NCBI GenBank assembly: GCA_002221725.1
Contig: NJFT01000031.1
Coordinates: 1-64,000 of the forward strand
Source of the DNA: Scedosporium boydii
Lineage: Eukaryota; Ascomycota; Sordariomycetes; Microascales; Microascaceae
Reading direction: 5' to 3'
Length of the DNA stretch: 64,000 nucleotides
In this document: positions 12,960-23,400 of the stretch, piece after piece
How the letters are laid out: each line of letters starts with the position of its first letter
Position numbering within the stretch: position 1 is the first letter of the stretch
Notes under the pieces: generated by a model
The model's input: the letters and a program-made list of their open reading frames with translations, nothing else
Database searches by the model: none
Told to the model about the DNA's origin: nothing
Position numbers and translations under genes: made by a program

Positions 12960-13181
12960 TGTAAAGATATACTATATATAGCTTAAAGAAAGACTAGTAT
13001 TACTAAGAAGTATATAGTTTTTAAAAGTTAATTGATAATTAAGACTTTAACTTACCCCTTAGAATAACTTGTCTACTGCGAGAAACGCCTTTTGTCTCTG
13101 ACCACGCTCCGACCAGGCTCCGCAGCTGAGTTATCTAATAGCAAGTCCCATGCTACAGTGCGCTCTCGCTTATACCTTATA
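12960..13181 (-). repeat. 5' LTR of the Gypsy element
   Basis: This is a 222-bp direct repeat of 5284-5505. It keeps TG at its left edge (12960-12961), while the right edge reads TTATA where the partner has TTACA. A conserved, poorly mutated core around 13070-13165 (TCTGACCACGCTCCGACCAG and neighbours) is shared with the other LTR. The outer flank is AAGTC. No convincing tRNA primer-binding site was recognised just inside the LTR. Confidence 0.88.
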
Positions 13182-13186
13182 AAGTC

Positions 13187-14110
13187 TAATATAAAATTAG
13201 GCTATTAGGGGCTTATTTTCCTAATTAAGGTAAGATACTACTTATTAGAACTTAGTAATATATTAGAAAGTAGCTTCTTTTTAGTATAGGTTTTTAAATT
13301 GTTATTTATTAGCTTATTCTTTATCTAGGTTACTAAAAGTGCTCTTTAAAGCTTACTTAAAGTCTTTATATTTTCTAAAAAGCTTTTAGGTTTTCTTATT
13401 TTAGTTTCTACTTAAGGGGTTTTTTAAATAGTCTTTTATCTAGGGTTTAAACTAGGCTAGAGTATCTCTAATAAGGAATATAATAATAGTAAGTACCTAG
13501 TCCTCCTCCTTATTAAAGTTAAAGTAATAGTATAGAAGATAGGCTTAGGCTTATATTAAAAATCCTTAGAGTATTCCCTTCTTTTTATTATAGAGTTTAG
13601 AAGCTAGGATCTTATATTAGAGATAAGTAACTTAATCCTCTAGCTACTTAATATAGTTATTACTAGTAGATAGCTTATCTTTAAGTTATTACTTTTTAGC
13701 TTTAAGCTATTCTTTTTCTTTAATAAGGGCTATATAGGCCTTCTTTATATCTTCTATAGAGGTAGTACTTCCCTTAGTAGTTAATATATTACTTCTTAGT
13801 TAATATACTACTAGATAGAATTACTTACTAAATAGGAATAGTTAATATATTATAATCTTAATATTTTAGGTTTTAGCTAATTAATAAGATAGGAAGGTAT
13901 TAGGGAAGTAGGTACCTATTTAGAAATAAGTAAGGTAATTAAGTAGTATTTATAATAATAAGTACTAAGAGTATATATATAAATATAGGGTATAGGTATT
14001 ACTTATATTAACTACTAAAGAGTCTAGAAGATAACTAGACTAGTAGGAGATATTATAGCTTTATATAAACACTTCTTTTACCTATCTTTAGTTCCTTATT
14101 GTAGCTAATT
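13187..14110 (-). pseudogene. Other half of the element split by the Gypsy insertion
   Basis: Sequence right of the target duplication continues the older minus-strand unit whose remainder is at 3300-5278. It is AT-rich and RIP-degraded. On the minus strand it yields Lys- and Glu-rich translations broken by TAA and TAG. No domain was identified. The join is inferred from the target duplication of the nested Gypsy element and from the similar character of the two sides. Confidence 0.35.
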
Positions 14111-14290
14111 GGGTTCCTACTTGATTGCTTAGTTGATCCTTAGTTTGACTAGCCGGTCGGTTAGATGGCCGTCTGACTGACTCGTCGGATGCCATGCCGC
14201 CCGATTCTATGACTAAGCTATTTTAATTCTGCCGTTCTTCGCTCACCGCCCTACTCACGTGATGTGGCCGCGGCCAGCTCATGACATTAA
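14110..14290. repeat. GC-richer island in the RIP block
   Basis: This short stretch has near-normal composition, including CCGGTCGGTTAGATGGCCGTC-type words and TCACGTGA at 14265-14272. It differs sharply from both neighbours. It could be a remnant LTR or a relic of unique DNA between elements. No reading frame or RNA gene was recognised. Confidence 0.3.
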
Positions 14291-15546
14291 ACCTAGGAGA
14301 GGATTTAAGCTTATAGGTATAAAAATATAAGTAGAATAAGTAATCTTTATAGTAGATAAAATAAAAGAATTATATAGGTAGTTAAAAGAAGAACTATAAT
14401 TTATCTAGTAAAGAATAAAGTACTATATTAATAATAAGTAGCTTAAGAGACTAACTTTTAAGAGGGGAAGTAAGGTCTAGTTATTATAGAAGAAACTAGA
14501 AACTAGGAACTCCTAGATTAAAACTATATAACTAAGTAATAAGCTTAACTACTAAAAACTAGGACCTTTCCTAGTTAAAAGAAAAGTTTTAGAAGTTAAC
14601 TATAAATTAAAACTATTAAAAGATATAGATAATTATCTAATATTCTATATAATATTACTTAAACTAGCCTATAAAGATATATTACTAGGAAAATCTATCT
14701 AGCTTAAAGCTAAAAAATAAGAAATCTTTAAAGTAGAAAAAATTACTAACTTATAAAATAATAAAGGAATTATTAAATATTTAGTTAAATAGAAAAACTA
14801 TAAAGAAAGTAATAATACCTAGGAACCTATTAAATATTTAATAGGGAGCTTATAACTCTTTATAGACTACTACTAGAGGAACCTAATAAAACTAAGGGAT
14901 CTAATAGTATAGGATCTATTAGTAAGCTCTAATTAATCTTTAAATTAGGGATAGAGATAGAGGTACCTTCTATAGTATCTTTATTAACTACCTACTCTAT
15001 TTCTAGCTTAATAACTTCTAGTACCCTCTTTTTATAAAGCTCCTTCTTCTAATAAATCTTTATAATATAAGATAAAGTAGCTTAAAGTACTACTTCTACT
15101 TCTTATTCCTCCTTTATAATATAAGACTACTTTTATTTTAAGTAATTAACTAAGAAAATATATTAGCTAGGAAGAACAAGAAGGGAGAAAAAAAGAAACT
15201 AATAAGTAAAATCTATAATTCCCTTAGTATTATAATTAATATAGTAAAAGAGGATATAATAATTATAATAGGACTACCCTTCCTAAATAATATACTTATA
15301 GAAAATATAAAAATTAAAATAGGTTATATACTTTAATATCTTAAAAGAATACTAATAAGAAAGAATATTATCTACTACCTAAGCTAGATACTTATAGTTT
15401 ACCCTAAAAGAAACTACTAGGAAATAAGACTTAGAAATATAAGTTAGTATAATAGAAGAAAGATAGTATAGAAACTTACTAAGGAAGAAAAGGGGATTAG
15501 AACTAATAGGTCTTTAGAGATAAAGACTAAAAGAGAAGAGAAATTA
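14290..15546 (+). pseudogene. Gypsy chromovirus remnant: integrase C-terminus plus chromodomain
   Basis: In one plus-strand frame (codon starts divisible by 3, about 14400-14850) the translation shows KLGPFLVKR (14556 onward), the GPY/F motif of the integrase C-terminal domain. It continues through VNYKLKL to a chromodomain-like IIKYLVKxKNY...NTxEP (about 14766-14830). The stops are TAG or TAA where Gln or Trp is expected. Chromodomains of this type steer chromoviral integrases to heterochromatin. The rest of pol is missing to the left. About 700 bases follow before the LTR at 15547, ending in a purine-rich run (about 15520-15543) that fits a polypurine tract. Confidence 0.72.
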
Positions 15547-15980
15547 TATTATAACTTAGCTATAATTTAGGCTACCTAGGGTAGTAAGAAATAGTAGAAT
15601 TAGAATAAGGTTATATAGTTACTCCTTAAGAATATAACTAAGTAGATATACTAAAAGCAACTAGCTATATAAAGAGAATATAACTAGGTAATTACTTATA
15701 AAGTAATTAGATAGGTACTTAGAAGGTAGCTATATATTAAAGATAAATAGAAGAAGTATCTATATAAAGCTATAATATCTCCTATTAGTCTAGTTATCTT
15801 CTATACTCTTTAGTAGTTAATATAAGTAATATCTATACCCTATACTTATATATATACTCTTAATATTTATTATTGTAAATACTACTTAACTACTTTACTT
15901 ATCTCTAAATAGGTATTTATTATCTTAGTACTTACCTATTCTATTAATTAGCTAGAACCCGAAGTATTAGGATTATAATA
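15547..15980 (+). repeat. RIP-mutated LTR (copy A) of the chromovirus family
   Basis: This is 434 bp, starting TATTATAACTTAGC and ending GATTATAATA. It aligns along its whole length with the solo LTR at 16612-17046, nearly all differences being C-to-T or G-to-A. The polypurine-like run immediately upstream suggests that it is the 3' LTR of the remnant at 14290-15546. No target duplication was found. Confidence 0.75.
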
Positions 15981-16220
15981 AAGGTTATATAGTTGCTCCT
16001 TAGTAGTGTAACTAGGTAGATATACTAGAAGTAACTAGCTATATAAAGAGGATGTAACTAGATAATCGCTAGTAAAGCGATCGGGTAGGCGCTTAAAAGG
16101 TAACTATATATTAAAGATAGATAAAAGAAGTATCTATATAAAGCTATAATATTTCCTACTAGTCTAGTTATCTTTTAAACTCTTTAGTAGTTAATATAAA
16201 TAGTATCTATACTTTATATT
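15979..16220 (+). repeat. Truncated LTR copy B
   Basis: Directly after copy A the sequence restarts inside the LTR, at the point matching ACAAGGTTACGTGG of the solo copy. It follows that LTR for about 240 bases before ending near 16218. It lacks both LTR termini. A recombination or insertion event inside the LTR array would explain it. Confidence 0.65.
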
Positions 16221-16611
16221 AAGATAGGAAATAAGGTAACTAGTAAGAGGAGGGTTTAGTTCTCGTAGGAATAGAAGAGTGGTAGCGGAAGAACTTTCTT
16301 CCTTACCTAGGGGGTAGGGTATAGTTATTTCTTTTCTTTTCTTCCTTTTTAGGGATAGAGAAAGATTATCTTCTTTAAGTTCTTTATTATTATTAGTTCT
16401 TTCTTTAATTCTATTTAACTTCTTTTACCTAGTTCTATTAGGTCCTTATTATTAGTAACATCCTACTATTTATTTTAGCTTGATATATATTACAGGGTGC
16501 TCCTTTAGGTACTGATATAATTCTTTAACCTCCCCCTATTTGGAGGCCTTCTTCTTTCTGATCTAGCTCTATTCCTATTAATCAATAGTTCCGACAACTG
16601 TCTATTCCTGT

Positions 16612-17046
16612 TGTTACGACCTAGCCGTGGTTTGGGCCGCCCAGGGCGGTGAGGAACGGTAGGATTAGAACAAGGTTACGTGGTTGCTCTTTTAAAGTGC
16701 GACTAGGCGGACGCACTAGGAGCGACCGGCTGCACGAAGGAGATGCGACTAGGCGATCGCTAGGAAAGTGATCAGGTGGACGCTTGGAAGGCGATTGCGT
16801 ACTGAAGATGGATAGAAGAGATGTCTATATAAAGCTATAATGTTCCCTACTAGTTTAGTTATCTTCTATACTCTTTAGTAGTTAATATAAGTAATAACTA
16901 TACCTTATACTTATATATATACTCTTGATACCTATTATTGTAAATACTGCTTGACTGCCTTACTTATCCCTAAATAGGGCCCTTACTATCCTAGTACTTG
17001 CCTATTCTATTGATTAGCTAGAACCCGGAGTATTAGGATTGTAATA
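16612..17046 (+). repeat. Solo LTR with perfect target duplication
   Basis: This is 435 bp, starting TGTTACGACC and ending ATTGTAATA (CA changed to TA). It is flanked on both sides by CCTGT (16607-16611 and 17047-17051), a perfect 5-bp target duplication. This identifies a solo LTR left by recombination between two LTRs of one insertion. It keeps many CpG and CA words and is clearly less mutated than copy A (15547-15980). It is therefore younger, or escaped RIP after its internal part was lost. Confidence 0.9.
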
Positions 17047-17153
17047 CCTGTTAGGGGTTCTATAGTAGCTTCTTATAGGAAATACTATAAACTATTAACT
17101 AAACTATTTTCTTTTTCTTGTAGTAAATAGGTAGGCTACACTACTCCGTTTTA

Positions 17154-17292
17154 ATACTTATATATATACTCTTGATATCTATTATTGTAAATATTGCTTA
17201 ACTACTTTACTTATCTTTAAATAGGTATCTACTATCTTAATATTTACCTATTTTATTAATTAGCTAGAACTCGAAGTATTAAGATTATAATA
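17154..17292 (+). repeat. LTR fragment (copy D)
   Basis: The last ~140 bases of the same LTR family are repeated here, from ACTTATATATATACTC to GATTATAATA. They are RIP-mutated and lie about 110 bases after the end of the solo LTR. The left part of the LTR is absent. Confidence 0.7.
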
Positions 17293-17299
17293 ATATTTC

Positions 17300-18180
17300 C
17301 TAAAGCTATATTTCTTTTTATTATTATTATCTAATAATATCTTTATTATTATTAGTTTCTTAATAATATTATTTTTCTTATTTTTTTAAAATAAAGCTTT
17401 AATTTATTATTATTATTATTATTTAATAAAATCTTTATTATTACTAGTTAATTAATAATATTTTTATTATTATTAATTATTTAATAGTATTTTTTTTTAA
17501 ATTATTTTATAAGTAAGGCTTTATCTTTAGTTTATTTAGAAAGTAAAGCTTTATCTATAATTTAATAATTAAAACTTAATATAAAGGTTTTATAAAGTAA
17601 TATTACTTAATAAAAGCTTATATATAAAAAGGTTTTAATAAAGAGAAAGAAGAGAAAAGGAAATTAATTAAAAAGAAGTTAAAAAAGATATATATATTAA
17701 TATTATTACTATAGTACTACTATTTAGAGCGCTAGCTAGCCTATGTCTAAACTATTACTATAGTACTAGTATAGTAGTACTAGTATAATAGTTAGCTTAG
17801 GCTCTTGCTGAAGCTATATACGCGGCGCAGCCCGTTATAATATTATTTAAAACTAAGTACACCGTTTCCGCTATTATACTAGTACTAAGGGGTACTTCTA
17901 CTTAGTATAAAGATCTTATAATAAAAAAGAAGTCTCTTTTTTTTTAATTTTAAATAATATTTTAGTCTTAGATAATATACTTATAGTAGTTAAAGTAATC
18001 TTAAATTAAAAGTTATATAAAATTTTATAAAACCCGTCTATAGTATATAGATAGATAAGTAAATATATTATAATTTAATAGCTTTATTAACTCCGCTTAT
18101 AGTCGCCGGTACTAATATATATACTACTATATAGTACTTTAATAAAGCACGTTAGTGTACGCTTATAGAATACGTAGAGA
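17300..18180. repeat. Low-complexity A/T sequence with a hairpin
   Basis: This consists of runs of ATT and TTA triplets (17320-17500), then TA-rich sequence. An imperfect inverted repeat spans 17727-17804 (GAGC...GCTC ends, with TAGTACTAGTATAGTAGTACTA in the middle). No reading frame was recognised. It forms the edge of the AT-rich block. Confidence 0.6.
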
Positions 18181-18183
18181 ATC

Positions 18184-18495
18184 TTAGGTAAGAGGACGTC
18201 TAGGATAATGCTCTGCGGGCGTGTGGATACTCTCTAGAGTAAGTCCGGGTAGAATCAGATAGGCGTCTCGCAGATACGAAGAGATTAGAGGGCGGGGATG
18301 CGACCGGGGTCGACCGACTCTTTCTAAGTCTCCCAGATGGCTCTGGACTAAGACCTCGCCGTACGCAAGCGCGAGAGCATCGATAGGGCGTTCTTCTTCA
18401 GTTATAGGGTACTCCGCTTGAGTAGGGGTGGCGTGTTGAGGATCAACTCGGTATGAAACGTAGGCTATTAAGGTCGGTCGTTCGTCGCAAGGCAC
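18184..18495 (-). CDS. Short unrecognised ORF at the heterochromatin border
   Basis: This is a 103-codon minus-strand frame with ordinary base composition, beginning exactly where the AT-rich block ends. It shows no signal peptide, membrane segment or known motif. It may be the 5' remainder of a gene truncated by the transposon block, or a chance frame. Nothing nearby supports a function. Confidence 0.2.
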   Translation of the reverse strand: MPCDERPTLIAYVSYRVDPQHATPTQAEYPITEEERPIDALALAYGEVLVQSHLGDLERVGRPRSHPRPLISSYLRDAYLILPGLTLESIHTPAEHYPRRPLT

Positions 18496-18691
18496 TGGAA
18501 CAATGTAGAAAACACTTAACCTAGGGATAGTGTTTTCAATCGGCTAATGTAATAACAATTGCTCGATTGCAAGAGAAAGCTCTGTTCCTTTCCTAAATGC
18601 CACCGTGATTCGGCCTTTTTTTTTAATCCTTGAAGTCTTGCGGTGTCGATTGGACGTCTGTTGTTTATTTGACTGGGGTCGGGGCACTAGG

Positions 18692-18699
18692 TATATAAA
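18692..18699 (+). promoter_or_regulatory. TATA box candidate upstream of the methyltransferase gene
   Basis: TATATAAA lies about 195 bases before the chosen ATG at 18894, followed by a GC-richer leader. The distance is plausible for a fungal promoter. Confidence 0.45.
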
Positions 18700-18893
18700 C
18701 CCTTGCCGCAACCCGGCAAGCTGCAATGGTGTGAATGAAGCTCGGCCAATCGTCGACTGATTTAGGAAAAGACTCCGCACTTGTGGCCCAACTTCGGAAT
18801 CTCGTCTGGTATTGCCCACCCGTTCCTGATCTCTTCCACTTTTCCCATTCTAAGAGCTCCTAGAAATTTCTTATCCTCTTCTAGAATATTAAT

Positions 18894-20463
18894 ATGGGCG
18901 ATCACAAGCGTAGCGGCACTACTAGTCCTAATGCGCCGGCCTCCTCACCGCCGCCGGCCGAGCCGGCTGCAGCCCAGGAGATCGCTGAAGGCGCCGCGGA
19001 TTTCCATGATGCCCAACATTGGGCGACAATCGGAACAAGGGTAGGTCAACACAATCCTCTAATTTTTGCATATACTCACGCCACGCAAGGACGCCCCAGG
19101 AGACGACGAAGCCGACTCAGCCGTTGGAGATGATGATGTAGCCAGCTCAACCGAGTCAATCTCATCGAGTATTCTTCATTATCGCACGATTCACGGAAGA
19201 ACCTACCATGCCGAGCGGGGAAATGCCGAGTATTGGTAAGAAACTCCCACGCCAAAGTTGACACTACTCTTTCGTTAACCCTTTTCCAGGACACCGAATG
19301 ATGAGCACCATAATGAGTCGATGGATATCAAGTAAGACTCAAGATTGAAATGTGTAGTACTAAACTAAAAGTATCCTCAGCCACCATCTTCTCCTGTTGT
19401 CTCTTGAAGGGAAACTTCATCTAGCGCCGTTGGCGAAAGATATTCAAGTCCGTTCGCCAGCATCTATCCGCCATTGGACCTGCAAGAAGACAACTACTAA
19501 TCCGGCTTCAGAAAGCTGTTGACATTGGAACCGGAACGGGTCAGTATTCTCGTGAGGGTGGCAAAATTACCCGTTGCGCTAACGACGTCTACAGGCATCT
19601 GGGCTATGTAACTCACCCAATGAAGCATCAATGCCAACCAAAGTCATTTTGCTAATCGCATCTGCAGTGACTTCGCCGACGAATATCCAAACACCGAAGT
19701 AATTGGAACTGACATTTCGCCGATTCAGCCTAGCTGGGTTCCTCCTAACCTAAAGTTGTAAGAAGCTCCACTTACCATTTTCCTAGTATTATTAGTAGAC
19801 CCGCTTTGGCCCTGACATTCCTAGCGAAATTGAGGACTGTACGCAAGAATGGACCTTTGATCCGGACTCCATGGACTACGTACACATGCGCTACCTGTAC
19901 GGAAGTATCAGCGACTGGTCCGCTCTATTCAAGGAAGCTTTCAGGGTCTGTAAGCCCGGCGGCTGGGTCGAGAGCTATGAAGCCTCCCCGAGAATGGAAA
20001 GCGATGATGGCACAGTAACGGAGACCTGTGCTATCAATGAATGGGGAAAGTTCTTTATCGAAGGAGGCAAGGCCTTGAACCGCACCTTCGAGATCATCGA
20101 CAAGGACCTCCAGAAGAAGGGAATGGAAGAGGCAGGCTTTGTTGACGTGAAGGTTTGGGATCTCAAGGTGAGCACTAGATGGGCCTTCTCAAGTCCTCCA
20201 CTGATCAGAAAACTCATTCCGACCTACAGGCCCCAATCGGAGGCTGGGCGAAAGATGCGCGACTCAAGCAAATTGGCCAGTTTGCTCAAGCTGCTCTTGA
20301 GCAAGATTACGAGGGCTATGTGCTTTTCATGGCCAATATGGTTCTCGGGTGGACTAAGGAGGAGGTCACGGTGTATTGTGCCCAGCTTCGACGCGAAATT
20401 CGTTCGGGCAAATTCCATCCTTTCTATCGACAGCGAGTTGTGTATGGTCGGAAGCCGGAATAG
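18894..20463 (+). CDS. LaeA-like SAM-dependent methyltransferase
   Basis: Nine exons join in frame: 18894-19040, 19090-19235, 19290-19331, 19381-19447, 19512-19539, 19595-19607, 19668-19757, 19825-20167 and 20230-20463 (369 aa). The N-terminus (1-60) is Ala/Pro-rich and probably disordered. It is followed by [11 protein letters not shown] and the linker before the Rossmann domain. Motif I reads [19 protein letters not shown] from residue 137, with [24 protein letters not shown] after it, then the [14 protein letters not shown] and KPGGWVE segments. This is the TAM/LaeA-like family, whose members act on secondary-metabolite pathways and in Velvet-type regulation. The substrate is unknown. Exon 6 is only 13 nt. 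The gene is the first intact one beside the RIP block, a typical position for accessory metabolism. The start is chosen as the first ATG in frame with exon 2. A true LaeA orthologue is less likely than one of its many paralogues. Confidence 0.86.
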
Positions 20464-23400
20464 TTCCCTTTCCAAACAGCTGCACTCAGGGTTCTTCGCA
20501 TATAACAAGTGCCTTAGATGCAAGATCCAGAATTTTTGATACTCTACTCCCCTCAGACATGGAAGACGCAGAACGAGTTGATTGGTTCTACGTATCCAAA
20601 ACCTAGGCCAACAAATCTTCAGCATATGTAGACTGCTTATTATTCGAACCTAGGGCCAGGAGGATTGTTTAGAATAAACTTGATAACGAATGTCTTTTGG
20701 AGTCAACTCGTGCCGCTACTACGTCTCCATTCCTTACACTGTATCATATTGGTAATTTTTTGAACCTTCCCTTTCATATCACGCGTTGGTTAATTAACAT
20801 CTGGAGCAGGCCTCTTGCCACGCAATTCCAAATTCAAAGATATCGTAGGATGTAAATATATGTTTCTTCAACTGCCCAGTATACATGTAATTAGCGAGCT
20901 GAGAAAGTATTGATCACAATTCCTGTTATGGCTCCTTCTACCTGCCCGTCATCCGGCCTATGCAGCTCCGAGATATATAGTGTTAGAGCTAAGAGGGCGG
21001 AGCTTCCAGTCCTAGTCCTGTAGTCTCGAATACCTAGGCCATTTTGCTCATGGGAACTGGCCAGCAGGATAACAACCATCAGCAGATGGAGTAGGATCTG
21101 AAATTCCACGCCGGAGAGAGAGCTGGGCAAGACGATGCCGGTTGCTAACTCTAGGATTCAACAAAATACTAGTAGCTCGACTTCCGCTGGATGAGCCGAG
21201 GGACCTCTTCGGAATCTGCAGGATGGCTCCATTTTCAGACGGATGAAGGTTGGAAGTTAACATAAGGTGTTTACATTACTAGGCTCTTAGAGGATACAGA
21301 TGTAGACGATGTAATGACATTGATATTAGCTCTCTAAGAGAAAGAAGTCGCCAACCACCTTACTGAGGGACGTCATGTCGCCTCATCGCCAAAATAAAGC
21401 TGGAGGCGATTGGCAAGCTAGGTTTGTCCGTCAAGTTACTAATAAATTTTGCTTTATCGACCTTGTCCATCCATCACCAACTCATGAAGAGACGTTGTGG
21501 GGGGCAGGGCATCTACGCCATGGGAATTCGGTGGCATCCACAAATTCTACAAGAACATCTATTCTCAGAGCTGTTGCCGTCTATACTAAGTACTTGGCAT
21601 GGGCTGTACTGTTCTTTCTCACCTTATCGCATTGTTGATATCGAAATGGAAGACAACTGTTGGAAACTACATGGTCGATAGAAAACATCTTTATTAAACG
21701 TCTTATGCCCAACTCGCTAACATCAACTGTAAGCTGCGAATGCCACTCGCCACCGGATTCAGGAATAAAACAGCGCTAGTAGGAGACATAATGTGGAGTC
21801 TTGTCGAGTATTATCTCATCTAGTGCTGCTATCAAGCTGCATTGCCTCTAGATCTGGTTTTGAGTCAGTGTTCCCACATAGATGGATTTCAGTATCTTCG
21901 AACGTACGGAGTATCATGGATCCACGACCCACCGCAGCAGAAAGGACCCTGCTTCTCATGAATACACTGCATGCTATGTATATAGTGTACATATCTATGC
22001 CCCGCAGCGCAAGTTCACTTAAATGGAGCGGCAATCTTACCGAATCTAAACTAGGGCAATGGATGGGGTAGTAATCAGAGGGCTTTATCAGTCGGGATGC
22101 AGCACCGCCAAAGCCCATCTGGGCAACTCTCAAAACGCACAGACTCGTCTTCGCTAGACATGGCATCTCTGATATCTTCAATAGCAGATTCTTGCACACT
22201 ATTCACTTTTTGGGGGCCCTTTTTCTATGCTCTGTCCTTGACCGGAGACCTGACGGGTAAAACCGTGAACCCTGTTTGTCTTGGGCCATGACCAAGATGT
22301 CGGCTCCTTCGGCGCCACTGGTGGGGACACAACTGGGTCCATGTGAGAAGATAAACTCCAAGCTCTGACTCCACAGCAATCGCCTGGTCAAACGGAGGGG
22401 ATTGGATCGAATGTGGCCTGTGGAGCTGCACAGCCCAGCCATCGATTGAGGGGGTGACTGGTCGCAATGCGCCGAGCTTGGTTTGACGATTTCGGTATGA
22501 TCCGCGGTTCTGTCATTTTCTTGATTCATGGTCTCGCTTTCGCGAATTTACACTCGCAATGGCAGCCGACGAGGTCGCCATGCTGTAATGTCTGGCGAAT
22601 AGGTGAATTATTTCGTCGGTAGGTTGGATGACAACATTCTCTACTCTCCCCAACACTTGGTATGCTTCCTTCTGGTACAACGGCGTAACAGCATGGAAAA
22701 AGCAATCCTGCGTGCGTAGGCCCTCTGTAATGTGCTTTCAAAGGGGATGCCGATCGAGAGGGGCAGAGTACGAAGTATCTTGACACTCTACGTGTCGAGG
22801 CTATGTGAGGGTTTCCTACGCCCATGCTGGTCCTCAGCGATCGGCGGGGTTGATCACGGCACATTGAATTGCTTGGTGGATCTGTGACGGTATTTTATTA
22901 CTCGCATCGCTAACCTCAGTCGGGCTGATATGGACAGACACGGGACACATTTTGGGATCCATGGCTCTCGTCGTGCTGGCTTCTGATATTACTCGTGGTT
23001 CGTTCCCTTCTTACGCCACGGCAGCAAGCGAATTCTTGGCTGACTGACCTGGCCAGGCGAGGCCCAAGCGGTGTCGCGCACCACAGGACAGAATTCTCAA
23101 AGGCCCAAGCTCTAACATTCGGCCCCCCCACTTTTCCTTCCGCTTTCTTCGCGTCCTCTTGACCTGCCTCCTTCGTGCCTAGTACATAAATGAAATGGCA
23201 TGGCATTCTCTACAATAAGTGCCGCTACGGAGGTTTTCTTCTCCTCAATCGACCGGCGCAGCCGCGGCCGAGCAGGGGTTGCACGTAAATCGTCTTTTAG
23301 CGTGGGAAATCGGCCGTCCTCCGAGTGTGCGCACGGGACAGGTCAAGATGGGAGGTGGTTTGAAGATCTGCGAAAACGAAATGTCACTTGGACGGCATAC

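Larger units (their letters stand above)
5284..13181 (-). mobile_element. Full-length Ty3/Gypsy LTR retrotransposon, RIP-inactivated
   Basis: Two direct repeats of 222 bp (5284-5505 and 12960-13181) bound a 7.9-kb unit. Each has the termini TGTAAGG...CCTTACA, with TG or CA changed to TA in places. The 5-bp sequence AAGTC flanks both outer ends (5279-5283 and 13182-13186), a perfect target-site duplication. On the minus strand the internal part encodes a reverse transcriptase motif and an H2C2 integrase motif in the order RT then IN, as in the Gypsy superfamily. The 5' LTR is therefore the right-hand copy. A polypurine-like run (AGGGGGATAAT on the minus strand, about 5507-5518) lies next to the left LTR. 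Many stops show that the copy is dead. Interior features are listed separately. Confidence 0.9.
1..18180. repeat. AT-rich, RIP-degraded transposon block
   Basis: Almost the whole stretch is built from TA, TAA, TAG and CTA words, with very few CA or TG words. Recognisable retroelement reading frames are interrupted by TAA and TAG at positions where CAA or CAG is expected. This is the signature of repeat-induced point mutation, a known silencing process of ascomycetes acting on duplicated DNA. Less mutated islands remain around 1276-1767, 13060-13170, 14130-14290 and 16600-17050, mostly LTR sequence. The nested elements are described in separate entries. The block ends abruptly near 18180, where ordinary genic composition begins. 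Composition was judged by eye only. Confidence 0.93.

Noticed and set aside
18544..18819. Minus-strand frame of 91 codons
   Set aside because: Overlaps the promoter and TATA box of the methyltransferase gene and ends in a Lys run from a T tract; no motif.
22203..22864. Two adjacent minus-strand frames of about 110 codons
   Set aside because: No motif, no promoter context, and several frames are open at once, as in non-coding GC-rich DNA.
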